Part shown: piece after piece, positions 1 through 7,037 of the stretch
Layout of the letters: each line of letters begins with the position of its first letter
Position numbering within the stretch: the first letter of the stretch is position 1
Source: an uncultured Lachnospiraceae bacterium
GTDB lineage: Bacteria > Bacillota_A > Clostridia > Lachnospirales > Lachnospiraceae
Assembly: GCA_900556645.1 (NCBI GenBank)
Contig: USPJ01000017.1
Location: 1 to 11,292, forward strand
DNA length: 11,292 nt
Reading direction: 5' to 3'
Notes under the pieces: generated by a model
The model's database searches: none
Told to the model about the DNA's origin: nothing
Seen by the model: the letters and a program-made list of their open reading frames with translations, nothing else
Position numbers and translations under genes: made by a program

Positions 1-625
1 CATCATGGAGGCATTTTAGACCACCATTACCATCATGCTGGCAGCTTCTATCATTGCCACTCTTTTGGGAACTATGGCAGCTTTGGGTATTCATGCCATG
101 AAACGGCGGGGCAAAGCCATTATGCTGGGAGCCACCAATATCCCTTTGCTGAACGCAGACATCGTAACGGGTATTTCTTTAATGCTGCTGTTGATTCGAT
201 TTACCCGATTGGGAGTAAGCACGGTTTTGATTGCACATATTACCTTTAACATCCCTTATGTGATTCTGAATGTGCTGCCAAAGCTGAACTCTTTAAGTCC
301 CAACACCTATGAGGCGGCTTTAGACTTGGGTGCCACTCCTTTTTATGCTTTCCGAAAGATTATCTGGCCCGATATCAAAGGCGGTGTGTTTTCCGGTTTT
401 TTGATGGCGGTTACCATGTCACTGGATGATTTTTCTATTACTTATTTTACGAAAGGTGCCGGAGTGAACACACTCTCCACCATGATTTATACAGAAATGA
501 AAAAGGGAATTAAGCCGGAAATGTACGCACTCTCTACTATCCTGTTTTTGATTGCACTCATTTTGCTGCTTTTGATGAATTACCGCTCATCGAAAAAAAG
601 CTCTGAGGCTGTCTCCCGCATTTAA
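1..625 (+). pseudogene. potC: Spermidine/putrescine ABC transporter permease (PotC-like), 5' end outside window, interrupted by an amber codon
   Basis: This is the second membrane permease of a polyamine importer (PotABCD type), which would pair with PotB, the ATPase PotA and the lipoprotein encoded just downstream. The readable part shows several hydrophobic segments and the classic inner-membrane permease EAA loop (EAALDLGATPFYAF, followed by the I-x-W-P of the motif) at about residues 88-105 counted from the ATG at 35. The reading frame extends upstream of that ATG to the window edge (IMEAF, stop, TTITIM), so a TAG at 17-19 interrupts what looks like continuous PotC sequence. A tyrosine would be plausible at that place. 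The ATG at 35 has no visible ribosome binding site, so it is probably an internal methionine. The family assignment is firm. Whether the gene is really broken depends on the TAG being real. Confidence 0.7.
17..19 (+). other. In-frame TAG inside potC
   Basis: The codons from position 2 read ATC ATG GAG GCA TTT TAG ACC ACC ATT ACC ATC ATG. PotC-like sequence lies on both sides of the stop. It could be a single-base nonsense mutation from TAT or TAC, or a base-call error near a contig or read edge. Confidence 0.6.
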
Positions 626-632
626 TTACATC

Positions 633-640
633 CTAAAGGA
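633..640 (+). promoter_or_regulatory. Ribosome binding site of potD
   Basis: A near-perfect AAAGGAGG lies seven bases before the ATG at 648, in the 22-base gap after potC. It fixes the potD start and shows tight operon packing. Confidence 0.8.
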
Positions 641-647
641 GGAAACT

Positions 648-1700
648 ATGAAAAGAAAACTATGTATGCTGGCTCTTGGAATTGCCGCAATTTTTACTCT
701 GACCGCCTGCGGTTCTTCCGACAGCAAGGAAACCCTGACCGTTTTAAATTACGGAAAATATGTAGACCCTGAGGTCATCGAAATGTTTGAGGAGGAAACC
801 GGAATCCATGTGGATTACGAGGAATACGTGAACCCGGAAGAAATGTACACCAAATATAAAGCCGGAGGCATTGACTATGACGTTATCTGTACCTCCGATT
901 ATATGGTGGAACGTCTGATTAACGAGGGAGAAGCTTTGGAAATAGACTTTTCCAATATGCCTCTGAAAGAAAATCTAGATGACTCCTATTTTGAATTCTC
1001 CAAAGCTTTTGATCCGGAAAACAAATACTCTGTACCATATTTCTTCGGTACGGTAGGTATTCTCTACAATACCAAAATGGTAGATGCTTCCGAGGTTCAA
1101 AGCTGGAATGTCCTCTGGGATGAGAAATACAAAGATCAGATTATTATGGCAAATAGTGTACGGGATACCTTTTTAGTTCCTTTAAAATTAAAAGGCTATT
1201 CTTCCAATTCCACAGATGAAAAGGAATTGCAGGAAGCTTTGAAAATGTTAGAGGAACAGAAGCCTCTGGTCTATGCTTATCTGGTAGATGAATGCGGAGA
1301 TGAAATGATTGCAGAAAATGCTGCTATGGCTCTCGTTTATTCCGGGGAAGCAGCCTATGCAGAAACCATGAATCCAGATTTGGATTACTCCGTTCCTGCT
1401 GAGGGTTCCAATATGTGGATTGACTCATGGCTGATTCCTAAGACCTGTAAGAATCAGGAGAATGCGGAAAAATTCTTGGATTTCCTGTGCCGTGAGGATG
1501 TTGCCATGAAAAACTTTGAATATGTCTACTATGCTACTCCAAACAAGGCAGTTTATGACAAGTTAGACCCTGAGCTTCAGAATGATAAAACCATTTTCCC
1601 AGATGAAGAAACCTTGAATAACTGTGAGATTTATCGTTGTCTGGATGACGAATCCATTACCTTATATAACAACCTCTGGAAAGAATTAAAGGCAAAATAA
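648..1700 (+). CDS. potD: Spermidine/putrescine-binding lipoprotein of an ABC transporter (PotD-like)
   Basis: This is the extracellular solute-binding component that captures polyamines and delivers them to the PotBC permease. The 350-residue length is normal for the family. The N-terminus is a lipoprotein signal: charged MKRK, a hydrophobic core and the lipobox LTAC, with Cys21 as the lipidated residue. Mature sequence starts with a Ser/Lys-rich linker, then TLTVLNYGKYVDPEVIEMFEEE, the typical opening of PotD/PotF-type binding proteins. The segments DYDVICTSDYMVERLI, VPYFFGTVGILYNT and SGEAAYA also fit this fold. The gene follows the permease by 22 bases with a strong Shine-Dalgarno and is the last gene of the operon, as is usual for potABCD. 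Ligand preference (spermidine, putrescine or another amine) cannot be read from the sequence alone. Confidence 0.93.
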   Translation: MKRKLCMLALGIAAIFTLTACGSSDSKETLTVLNYGKYVDPEVIEMFEEETGIHVDYEEYVNPEEMYTKYKAGGIDYDVICTSDYMVERLINEGEALEIDFSNMPLKENLDDSYFEFSKAFDPENKYSVPYFFGTVGILYNTKMVDASEVQSWNVLWDEKYKDQIIMANSVRDTFLVPLKLKGYSSNSTDEKELQEALKMLEEQKPLVYAYLVDECGDEMIAENAAMALVYSGEAAYAETMNPDLDYSVPAEGSNMWIDSWLIPKTCKNQENAEKFLDFLCREDVAMKNFEYVYYATPNKAVYDKLDPELQNDKTIFPDEETLNNCEIYRCLDDESITLYNNLWKELKAK

Positions 1701-1733
1701 CTCTTGCTTTTTTCTAAAAACCATGTTACATTT

Positions 1734-1762
1734 AACCCACGCATTCTTTGCGTGGGTTTTCT
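1734..1762 (+). terminator. Rho-independent terminator of the pot operon
   Basis: The perfect 10-base-pair stem AACCCACGCA / TGCGTGGGTT pairs 1734-1743 with 1749-1758. The loop has five bases (TTCTT) and the stem is followed by TTCTT. It lies 33 bases after the potD stop and should end the transporter transcript before the DUF5688 gene. Confidence 0.9.
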
Positions 1763-1764
1763 TA

Positions 1765-1796
1765 TCGTACATTCGTACATTTTATCCCATAAAATG
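1765..1796. promoter_or_regulatory. Tandem octamer and adjacent palindrome upstream of the DUF5688 gene
   Basis: TCGTACAT occurs twice head to tail at 1765-1780. It is overlapped by the perfect 8-base inverted repeat CATTTTAT / ATAAAATG at 1778-1785 and 1789-1796, with a three-base centre. This is an operator-like arrangement 41 bases before the start codon. I could not find a convincing -35/-10 pair beside it, so a regulatory role is only a suggestion. Confidence 0.3.
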
Positions 1797-1836
1797 AAAC
1801 AATTACAATCATATCAACAGAATATAAGGAGGTTCT

Positions 1837-2772
1837 ATGACATATTTTGAATTTCAACAGGAACTGCTGACCCATCTTCAGAAGGATTTCGGAGAGGATT
1901 ACACCCTTACCATCACACCGGTTCAAAAGAACAATCAGGTGGTGTTGCGGGGACTTACCATACACCGAAAGGGGCTGAATATCTCTCCCGCCATTTATCT
2001 GGAATCTTTCTATGACGCATACCAAAGTGGAAGTGACTTTTCCCAGATAACAGCCCAAATCAAAGCTGCCTATATTTCCGCCCAGCCACAGGAAAACATC
2101 GACACCGGATTTTTTACGGACTTCTCTGCGGTCCGTCCCCACATCTGTATGAAGCTGATTCACTACGAAAAAAATGAGGAATTCCTAAAAGAAATTCCTC
2201 ATATCCGTTTTCTTGATTTAGCAGTGGTTTTTTATTATCTTTTTCCTATTACTGTGGGGGAAAATGCCACCATCCTCATCCATCAGAATCATCTCTCCTA
2301 CTGGAACACCGATGTCCAAACACTCTATGACCTTGCCAAAGAAAATTCCCCCAAGCTCCTGCCCTATTATCTGGACGATATTCTCACTCTGTTAGATTCC
2401 GCTTCCCTCATTGCCATACCGGACTCTGAGACTCCTCCCACTCTCTATGTCCTAACCAACAGCGACAAACTTTTTGGTGCTTCAGTGATTCTCTATCCTC
2501 ATCTGCTGGAATCCATTTCCAAACGGATGGACTGTGATTTCATCATCCTTCCCAGCAGTATTCATGAAGTCCTTCTGATTCCCGATTCCTCGGAAAATAA
2601 ATCCCTACACTACGATGCCATCATTCAGGAAGTCAACCTTACCCAACTTTCCCCGGAAGAAATTCTGTCCGACCATGCCTATTACTATCAGCGAAACAGC
2701 GACTCTATAACTGATTATAAAGCTTCTCATACTCATTCGCCGAAGCCTTCCATGAATAATCACACTTCATAG
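1837..2772 (+). CDS. DUF5688 family protein of unknown function
   Basis: This 311-residue protein is probably cytoplasmic, with no signal peptide and no transmembrane segment. The start MTYFEFQQELLTHLQ, the segment RGLTIHRKGLNISPAIYLESFYDAY near residues 37-61, and the later SPEEILSDHAYYYQR near residues 270-285 match my memory of DUF5688 proteins, which are frequent in Lachnospiraceae and often occur in several copies per genome. Their biochemical role is not known to me. The start is fixed by AAGGAGG six to ten bases before the ATG. The last part, from about residue 289, is low-complexity (Ser, His, Pro and Asn) and is encoded antisense to the end of glgA over 68 bases, so it is probably a read-through tail and not a conserved domain. 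The gene appears monocistronic. Confidence 0.8.
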   Translation: MTYFEFQQELLTHLQKDFGEDYTLTITPVQKNNQVVLRGLTIHRKGLNISPAIYLESFYDAYQSGSDFSQITAQIKAAYISAQPQENIDTGFFTDFSAVRPHICMKLIHYEKNEEFLKEIPHIRFLDLAVVFYYLFPITVGENATILIHQNHLSYWNTDVQTLYDLAKENSPKLLPYYLDDILTLLDSASLIAIPDSETPPTLYVLTNSDKLFGASVILYPHLLESISKRMDCDFIILPSSIHEVLLIPDSSENKSLHYDAIIQEVNLTQLSPEEILSDHAYYYQRNSDSITDYKASHTHSPKPSMNNHTS

Positions 2773-4147
2773 CACGGACTACCATCTGATTCCACTCTTT
2801 TTTATGTTGGGAATAGGTCTCCTTTGCATAACGGATCATGTGTAACATTTCATGGGCATTGTAATTGGCAAAGGAGAAACCGTTTCCGGTCTGTTCATAT
2901 TCATTGTAGGGTTCCACCGTATCCTTCAGTCCTCCGGTCTCCCGTACCATAGGAAGGGTTCCATACCGCATGCTCATCAACTGGCTTAAACCACACGGTT
3001 CAAACAGCGACGGCATTAAAAGAGCATCGGCACCTGCATAAATCCGGTGGGCATGTTTTTCCGAATAACTGATCAGCGACACCATTTGATTTCCGTATTT
3101 CCAACTATAATGGCGTATCATATTCTCAAAATGCTCTTCTCCGGTTCCCAAGACCACAAACTGTATCTGTTTATCGGATATCAGAATCTCCTCCAAAATA
3201 TAATCGATTAAGTCAAATCCTTTTTGGTCGGTCATCCGGGATACGATACCAATCAAAAAAGCATCTTTTTCTACCGGCAATCCCATCTCTTTTTGTAATT
3301 CTTCCTTATTTTTCGGTTTTATGCGTTCTACATTCTCCGTATTGTAATGATACGGTATGTAGATGTCTGTTTTGGGATTATATTCCTCATAGTCGATTCC
3401 ATTTACAATACCCAAAAGTGCAGAGCTTCTTTCTCTCATGACCCCATCCAGACCTTCACCGCCCTCCCGTGTCATAATTTCTTTTGCATAGCTATCACTG
3501 ACCGTAGTAACGATATCCGAATAGAGAATTCCACCCTTCAGGTAATTGGCTTCTCCATAAGTTTCCAGCTTATCCGGGGTAAAGAGAGATTTGGGAAACC
3601 CTGTAATATCCCGAACCTCTTCCAACTTCCACCTTCCCTGAAATTTCATGTTATGTATGGTAAAAACGGTCTTCATGTTCCGGTAAAAGTCATCTTTTCT
3701 ATAAAACTCTTCCAGATAGACCGGTACCAGCCCGGTCTGCCAATCGTGACAATGGATGATATCTGCCTGAAACTCAATTCTCTTTAGAGTTTCCAATATT
3801 GCTTTTGAAAAAAACGCAAACTTTTCAACATCTTCATATATATTGCCATATGGCTTCCAGCCTCCAAAATAAAACTCATTATCAATAAAATAATAAGTGA
3901 TGCCATCATTTTCTGCCTTCCAGATTCCTACATACTGCTCCCGCCATCCCAGCGAGATGGTAAAATCAAAAAGATACTCCATTTCCTGCTTTTTCTCTTG
4001 CAGTATACACATATATTTCGGCAGAATAACCCGCACATCAAACTTCTTTTTATCAAAATATTTCGGCAAAGACCCGGTAACATCGGCAAGTCCCCCCGTT
4101 TTGACATAAGGTACTGCCTCCGACGTTGCAAACATCACTTTCTTCAT
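2705..4147 (-). CDS. glgA: Glycogen synthase (ADP-glucose:1,4-alpha-D-glucan glucosyltransferase, GT5 family)
   Basis: The enzyme extends alpha-1,4-glucan chains from ADP-glucose to build glycogen. The 480-residue length matches bacterial GlgA. The N-terminus MKKVMFATSEAVPYVKTGGLADV holds the family signature with the K-T-G-G-L motif that binds ADP-glucose (residues 16-20). DIIHCHDWQTGLVPVYL, FTIHNMKFQG, GIVNGIDYEEYNP, GIVSRMTDQKGFDLI, PSLFEPCGLSQLMSMRYG and the STGGL-like ETGGLKDTV follow in normal order, so both Rossmann domains and the catalytic Glu of the EPCGL motif are present. The gene sits 66 bases downstream of spo0A on the same strand. No other glycogen gene (glgB, glgC, glgD, glgP) is in view, so it is a stand-alone copy. 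Its Shine-Dalgarno GGAGG (plus-strand 4156-4160) lies inside the hairpin described separately. It appears intact. Confidence 0.96.
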   Translation of the reverse strand: MKKVMFATSEAVPYVKTGGLADVTGSLPKYFDKKKFDVRVILPKYMCILQEKKQEMEYLFDFTISLGWREQYVGIWKAENDGITYYFIDNEFYFGGWKPYGNIYEDVEKFAFFSKAILETLKRIEFQADIIHCHDWQTGLVPVYLEEFYRKDDFYRNMKTVFTIHNMKFQGRWKLEEVRDITGFPKSLFTPDKLETYGEANYLKGGILYSDIVTTVSDSYAKEIMTREGGEGLDGVMRERSSALLGIVNGIDYEEYNPKTDIYIPYHYNTENVERIKPKNKEELQKEMGLPVEKDAFLIGIVSRMTDQKGFDLIDYILEEILISDKQIQFVVLGTGEEHFENMIRHYSWKYGNQMVSLISYSEKHAHRIYAGADALLMPSLFEPCGLSQLMSMRYGTLPMVRETGGLKDTVEPYNEYEQTGNGFSFANYNAHEMLHMIRYAKETYSQHKKEWNQMVVRAMKCDYSWKASANEYEKLYNQL

Positions 4148-4201
4148 AAAAAATACCTCCCAGTACGATATACTTCATTATACCGTACCCGAAGGTATTT
4201 T
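4148..4201 (-). promoter_or_regulatory. Long hairpin with a trailing T run, enclosing the glgA ribosome binding site
   Basis: On the minus strand the outer arms AAAATACCT (4201-4193) and AGGTATTTT (4158-4150) pair perfectly. Inner arms GTACG/CGTAC (4188-4184 with 4167-4163) pair after a symmetric 4-base internal loop, and a further TATA/TATA pairing can extend the stem. The right arm contains GGAGG of the glgA Shine-Dalgarno and runs into six T residues directly before the ATG. The structure therefore looks both like an intrinsic terminator after spo0A and like a lid on glgA translation. A TATAAT (4182-4177) in the loop region could be a glgA -10 element, but its -35 is poor. The pairing is seen directly; the function is inferred. 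Confidence 0.55.
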
Positions 4202-4213
4202 AAAAGCCAGTCT

Positions 4214-4975
4214 CTAAGAATTCGTTTTATATTCCAATCTGATTTTATCTGCAATCAATGCGATGGTGTAACCGAACAGCTCATCAATGGTGTCCATCTT
4301 TCCTCTACTCCAAGCCACTTCAATGGCATGGCGGATGGCACGTTCTACACGGCTTGGGGTTGTCTGAAACTTTTTGGCAATGGTAGGATATAAAATCTTT
4401 GTAATGGAATTCAGCATCTCCATATCATTCACAGACATGATGATTGCTTCCCACAAATACTGATAACCCTTAATATGTGCAGGCACTCCGATTTCATGGA
4501 TAATGGTAGTAACATCGGTCTCCAGATTTCGCTCCTTTAATTCTTCCTGCTTCTCATACGGATTTACCTTCCGTACTTCTGTTGCCCGAATCAAATTCCG
4601 ATTTTTTACGTCTTTAATCCTACTGATTACCATATCATTGTCAAAAGGTTTCATAATATAATAATCTGCACCCAACCGGAAAGCATCTTCTGTAATCTTT
4701 TCTTGACCTATGGCACTAATCATAATAAATGCCGGATGTTTTTTGATGGTGCTGTCCCGGTTTACTTTTTCCATAACTCCTAATCCGTCCATTTTCGGCA
4801 TCACAATGTCCAATAATACTACATCCGGTTCTGCTGTTTTTATCAATTCATAGGCTTCTACACCGTCTTTTGCGGTGCCTATTACCTGTAATTCTTCATC
4901 GCTTCGTACTATATCGCCTAAAAGACGTACCATTCTTTCGTTATCATCTGCAATCGCAATGTTCAGCTTTTCCAT
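4214..4975 (-). CDS. spo0A: Sporulation master regulator Spo0A, with an internal deletion near the C-terminus
   Basis: Spo0A is the phosphorylation-activated response regulator that commits Firmicutes to sporulation. Residues 1-120 form the receiver, with acidic Asp10/Asp11, phosphoacceptor Asp56 in [11 protein letters not shown], Ser87 and Lys109. Residues about 152-253 form the Spo0A-specific DNA-binding domain, with the hallmark [16 protein letters not shown] and the recognition segment [20 protein letters not shown]. The start at 4975 is preferred over the upstream in-frame ATG because it has AGGAGG six bases upstream and because the likely transcription start near 5004 leaves no room for the longer form. 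After FGYTI the protein continues directly with [10 protein letters not shown], whereas Bacillus subtilis Spo0A has about 13 residues here (SMTKAKPTNSEFI). The total of 253 residues compares with 267 in B. subtilis. Identity is certain; full activity is doubtful. Confidence 0.95.
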   Translation of the reverse strand: MEKLNIAIADDNERMVRLLGDIVRSDEELQVIGTAKDGVEAYELIKTAEPDVVLLDIVMPKMDGLGVMEKVNRDSTIKKHPAFIMISAIGQEKITEDAFRLGADYYIMKPFDNDMVISRIKDVKNRNLIRATEVRKVNPYEKQEELKERNLETDVTTIIHEIGVPAHIKGYQYLWEAIIMSVNDMEMLNSITKILYPTIAKKFQTTPSRVERAIRHAIEVAWSRGKMDTIDELFGYTIALIADKIRLEYKTNS

Positions 4976-5010
4976 GCTGTCCCTCCTGGTAAATTTTTCA
5001 CACATCATGT

Positions 5011-5039
5011 ATTATAACGTTACTTTTCCCTTAATTCAA
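5011..5039 (-). promoter_or_regulatory. Sigma-A type promoter of spo0A
   Basis: On the minus strand, -35 TTGAAT (5039-5034) and -10 TATAAT (5016-5011) are separated by exactly 17 bases. This predicts a transcription start near 5004 and a short leader of about 29 bases carrying the Shine-Dalgarno. Confidence 0.7.
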
Positions 5040-5058
5040 TATAAAACGTCCGCTCAAA

Positions 5059-5065
5059 TTCGACA
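5059..5065 (-). promoter_or_regulatory. 0A box (Spo0A binding site) upstream of the spo0A promoter
   Basis: TGTCGAA on the minus strand is an exact match to the core 0A box. It lies about 20 bases upstream of the -35 element, around -55 to -61 from the predicted start. That is a reasonable place for autoregulation by phosphorylated Spo0A. Confidence 0.6.
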
Positions 5066-5100
5066 TTTCCTTTATCTTAGCGGTTTCTTTACACGAACCC

Positions 5101-5107
5101 CGTCGAA
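5101..5107 (+). promoter_or_regulatory. Possible degenerate 0A box
   Basis: CGTCGAA has one mismatch to TGTCGAA and lies between the two exact boxes upstream of spo0A. A one-mismatch heptamer alone is weak evidence; its position in the cluster raises its value. Confidence 0.35.
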
Positions 5108-5141
5108 TTGTTAAATTGTAAACAATCTTATTCTATAACTT

Positions 5142-5148
5142 TGTCGAA
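5142..5148 (+). promoter_or_regulatory. 0A box distal to the spo0A promoter
   Basis: An exact TGTCGAA on the plus strand lies 14 bases downstream of the glycosyltransferase stop codon, in the region upstream of spo0A. It forms a cluster with the boxes at 5059-5065 and 5101-5107. Confidence 0.5.
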
Positions 5149-5161
5149 ACCTGACAGATAA

Positions 5162-6389
5162 TTATTCATTTACCAAAAGTTCCTCTTTTCCATGAGAGTT
5201 CCACATTTTTTTCTGTTTTTCATGAATACATTGGGCATAGATGGACTCTTCATACATTGCCAGACTCAGGGAACGATACCTCTCTGCTGTAAGCAATGCC
5301 TGTTCTTTTAACCGTTCATGAAGCTTTGGATTTAATGACCGGACCGCCTTTGCTGCCCACTCTTCCGCATCCTCATTGGTACGGTAGCCGTTAAAGCCAT
5401 CTTTTACAATATCATCTACTCCCACTGCTTTGACTGCCACCACCGGATTTCCTGCTGCCATTGCCTCTGCCAGCACAATTCCCTGTGTCTCTGATTTGGA
5501 AGCATAAAGGAATAAATCCGCCGCATTGAGATAATTTTTTACCTGTCGGTTTTCTATATTTCCCAAAAAGGGTTTTTGCGTATTTGCAAAGATTTTCTTT
5601 TTCTCCTCCCTCTCCTATATATAACAATCTGAAATTGTCTCCCAAAATCTTTTTCATTTCTGCAATTCCTTCTAACAGAAAATAGGGATTTTTTTCTTTT
5701 TCCAATCTGGATACAGTACACAATAAATATTTTCTGTCTCCCCCATAGGTCTCCCGTATTTTTCGAGACTCTTTTTTATTCTGGACAAAAAATTCTTCTT
5801 CCAATCCTGTGGGAAATACCTGTATCGATGTATTGGTTCCCTGCTCTTTTACAAGCTGTTTCATTCCCTCGGAAGGTGCCAGCACCAAATCACATTGATT
5901 GGTATACCATTTCATGTAAGCAGGAATCAGCACCTTCTTCGTGAGACGAAAGAGGTTTCTTTTCCAAAAACACTCCTCCTCTTCCCTCCGAAAAATTTTC
6001 AGATAGTGAAGATAGTCTCCGTATCTGGTATGATAGGTAAAAATCACCGGAATTCCATACTTTTTCCCCAGATTCACCGCACAATTTCCGATAAACATAG
6101 GATGATGCACATGGATACAGTCAAACTGCTCTTTCTCAAAAACCTTGTGTATCTCTCCCATGAAAATCGTAGGATAAGGCATTCCATTTTCAATTTTATG
6201 TTTTCCGGTAGGATAACGGATAATCCGTTCCGTTGCCTCTTCATCCGACTGTTCCGTTCCTCCGTAGCGTGGTGCAAATACGGTTACCTCATGACCCAAC
6301 CGCATCAATTCTCTTGCCTGCCGCTCCACCGAAATCTGTATTCCTCCGGTAAAAGGTTTATAATTATTGGTCATCATTGCAATTTTCAT
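5162..6389 (-). pseudogene. Family-4 glycosyltransferase (diacylglycerol glucosyltransferase-like), split by a one-base frameshift
   Basis: GT-B fold enzymes of this type transfer a sugar from a nucleotide donor to a lipid or glycan acceptor at the inner membrane. The first reading frame (ATG at 6389) gives MKIAMMTNNYKPFTGGIQIS and the rest of the N-terminal Rossmann domain, then LLYIGEGGEKENLCKYAKTL, and runs out of register to a stop at 5412. The second frame continues the C-terminal domain with NYLNAADLFLYASKSETQG and the E-x7-E donor-binding motif, ending at 5162. Joined, the product would be about 408 residues, normal for the family. The register change falls in or next to AAAAACCC TTTTTGGG (5562-5577) and corresponds to one extra base, or two missing. 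Acceptor and sugar cannot be told; the resemblance to glycolipid synthases is a family inference. The gene is translationally coupled to the upstream DedA gene: AAGGAGG of this gene overlaps the DedA stop. Confidence 0.8.
5562..5577 (-). other. Homopolymer cluster at the glycosyltransferase frameshift
   Basis: On the minus strand, runs of five A, three C, five T and three G follow one another. The frame before the cluster and the frame after it differ by one base. Slippage in any of the four runs would restore or break the gene. Confidence 0.65.
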
Positions 6390-6404
6390 CTTCTGTATTC
6401 CTCC

Positions 6405-6914
6405 TTACGACAACACTTGAATGGCTGTCTCCCCAAAAAAGTAACCTGCTCCTACAAATGTCAGATTCCACAAGAAAATTCCCGCCAGCGAACTTAAACT
6501 ATATTTCAAAAAATTCATCTGCACCATTCCAGCCGGTATGGAAATTAATGTCCTTACCATAGGCAGAAGCTTGCTGATAAATACTCCGATGCAGCCTTTT
6601 TCCCGCAGCATTTCCATCTTTTCTTCTACCACATCCTTGTGTTTTGGGAATTTTTTGAAATATAGACCCATAACCTTGGGTCCGCCCATTCTTCCCAGAA
6701 AATATAGCAACCAGCTTCCGGTCATCCCTGCTCCGATAGTCAATAGCATTACCATCAGGAAACTGATTTCTCCTTTTGCTGCCCAAATCCCTGCCAAGGG
6801 CATTATCACACCTGCGGGAAAACCCGGAAGATTCATGTATTCCAATAATACAATCAGATAGATAAAAACCGCCCCATACTGTATAAAATAGCTTGTCAGC
6901 ATCTGAACATCCAT
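6405..6914 (-). CDS. DedA family (SNARE-associated / VTT domain) integral membrane protein
   Basis: DedA proteins are polytopic membrane proteins. Several members act in recycling of undecaprenyl phosphate or phospholipid carriers and in membrane homeostasis. The 169-residue product is somewhat short but complete in motifs: a hydrophobic start, then EYMNLPGFPAGVIMPLAG, the FLGRMGGPKV motif near residues 72-81, KLLPMVRTLISIPAGMVQM, which carries the conserved Arg and the PAGM signature, and a last LWNLTFVGAGYFFG helix. AGGAGG precedes the ATG by five bases. A TATAAT lies at 6953-6948 on the minus strand, but its -35 is not clear. The stop codon TAA is part of the Shine-Dalgarno of the glycosyltransferase behind it. 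That coupling suggests a shared role in envelope or membrane lipid glycosylation, which is inference. Confidence 0.9.
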   Translation of the reverse strand: MDVQMLTSYFIQYGAVFIYLIVLLEYMNLPGFPAGVIMPLAGIWAAKGEISFLMVMLLTIGAGMTGSWLLYFLGRMGGPKVMGLYFKKFPKHKDVVEEKMEMLREKGCIGVFISKLLPMVRTLISIPAGMVQMNFLKYSLSSLAGIFLWNLTFVGAGYFFGETAIQVLS

Positions 6915-7037
6915 AGGTTCCTCCTCTTTTCTTAACTCTTTTCACTTATTATAACGAAGGAAAATGGAAATTTTCTTCAATTTATACAATCATAGGAAAA
7001 TATTAAGAATATGATAAGAATTGGGGGATTTTGGGCA

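Noticed and set aside
1762..2163. Open frame on the minus strand, 133 codons
   Set aside because: It is antisense to the DUF5688 gene, has no ribosome binding site and shows no recognisable motif.
3347..4393. Several plus-strand open frames of 70-146 codons across glgA and the start of spo0A
   Set aside because: They are shadows of clearly coding minus-strand genes; their products are rich in Phe, Ser, His and Ile without domain signatures.
4976..5008. Upstream in-frame ATG that would add 11 residues to Spo0A
   Set aside because: It lies at or before the predicted transcription start and has no Shine-Dalgarno, whereas the ATG at 4975 has AGGAGG at normal spacing and gives the usual Spo0A N-terminus.
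5107..5126. ATTGTT / AACAAT inverted repeat between the glycosyltransferase and spo0A
   Set aside because: It is only six A/T-rich base pairs with a loose loop and no T tract, so it is easily explained by base composition.
5895..6497. 200-codon plus-strand open frame opposite the glycosyltransferase
   Set aside because: It is antisense to conserved glycosyltransferase sequence and has no homology signal or start context.
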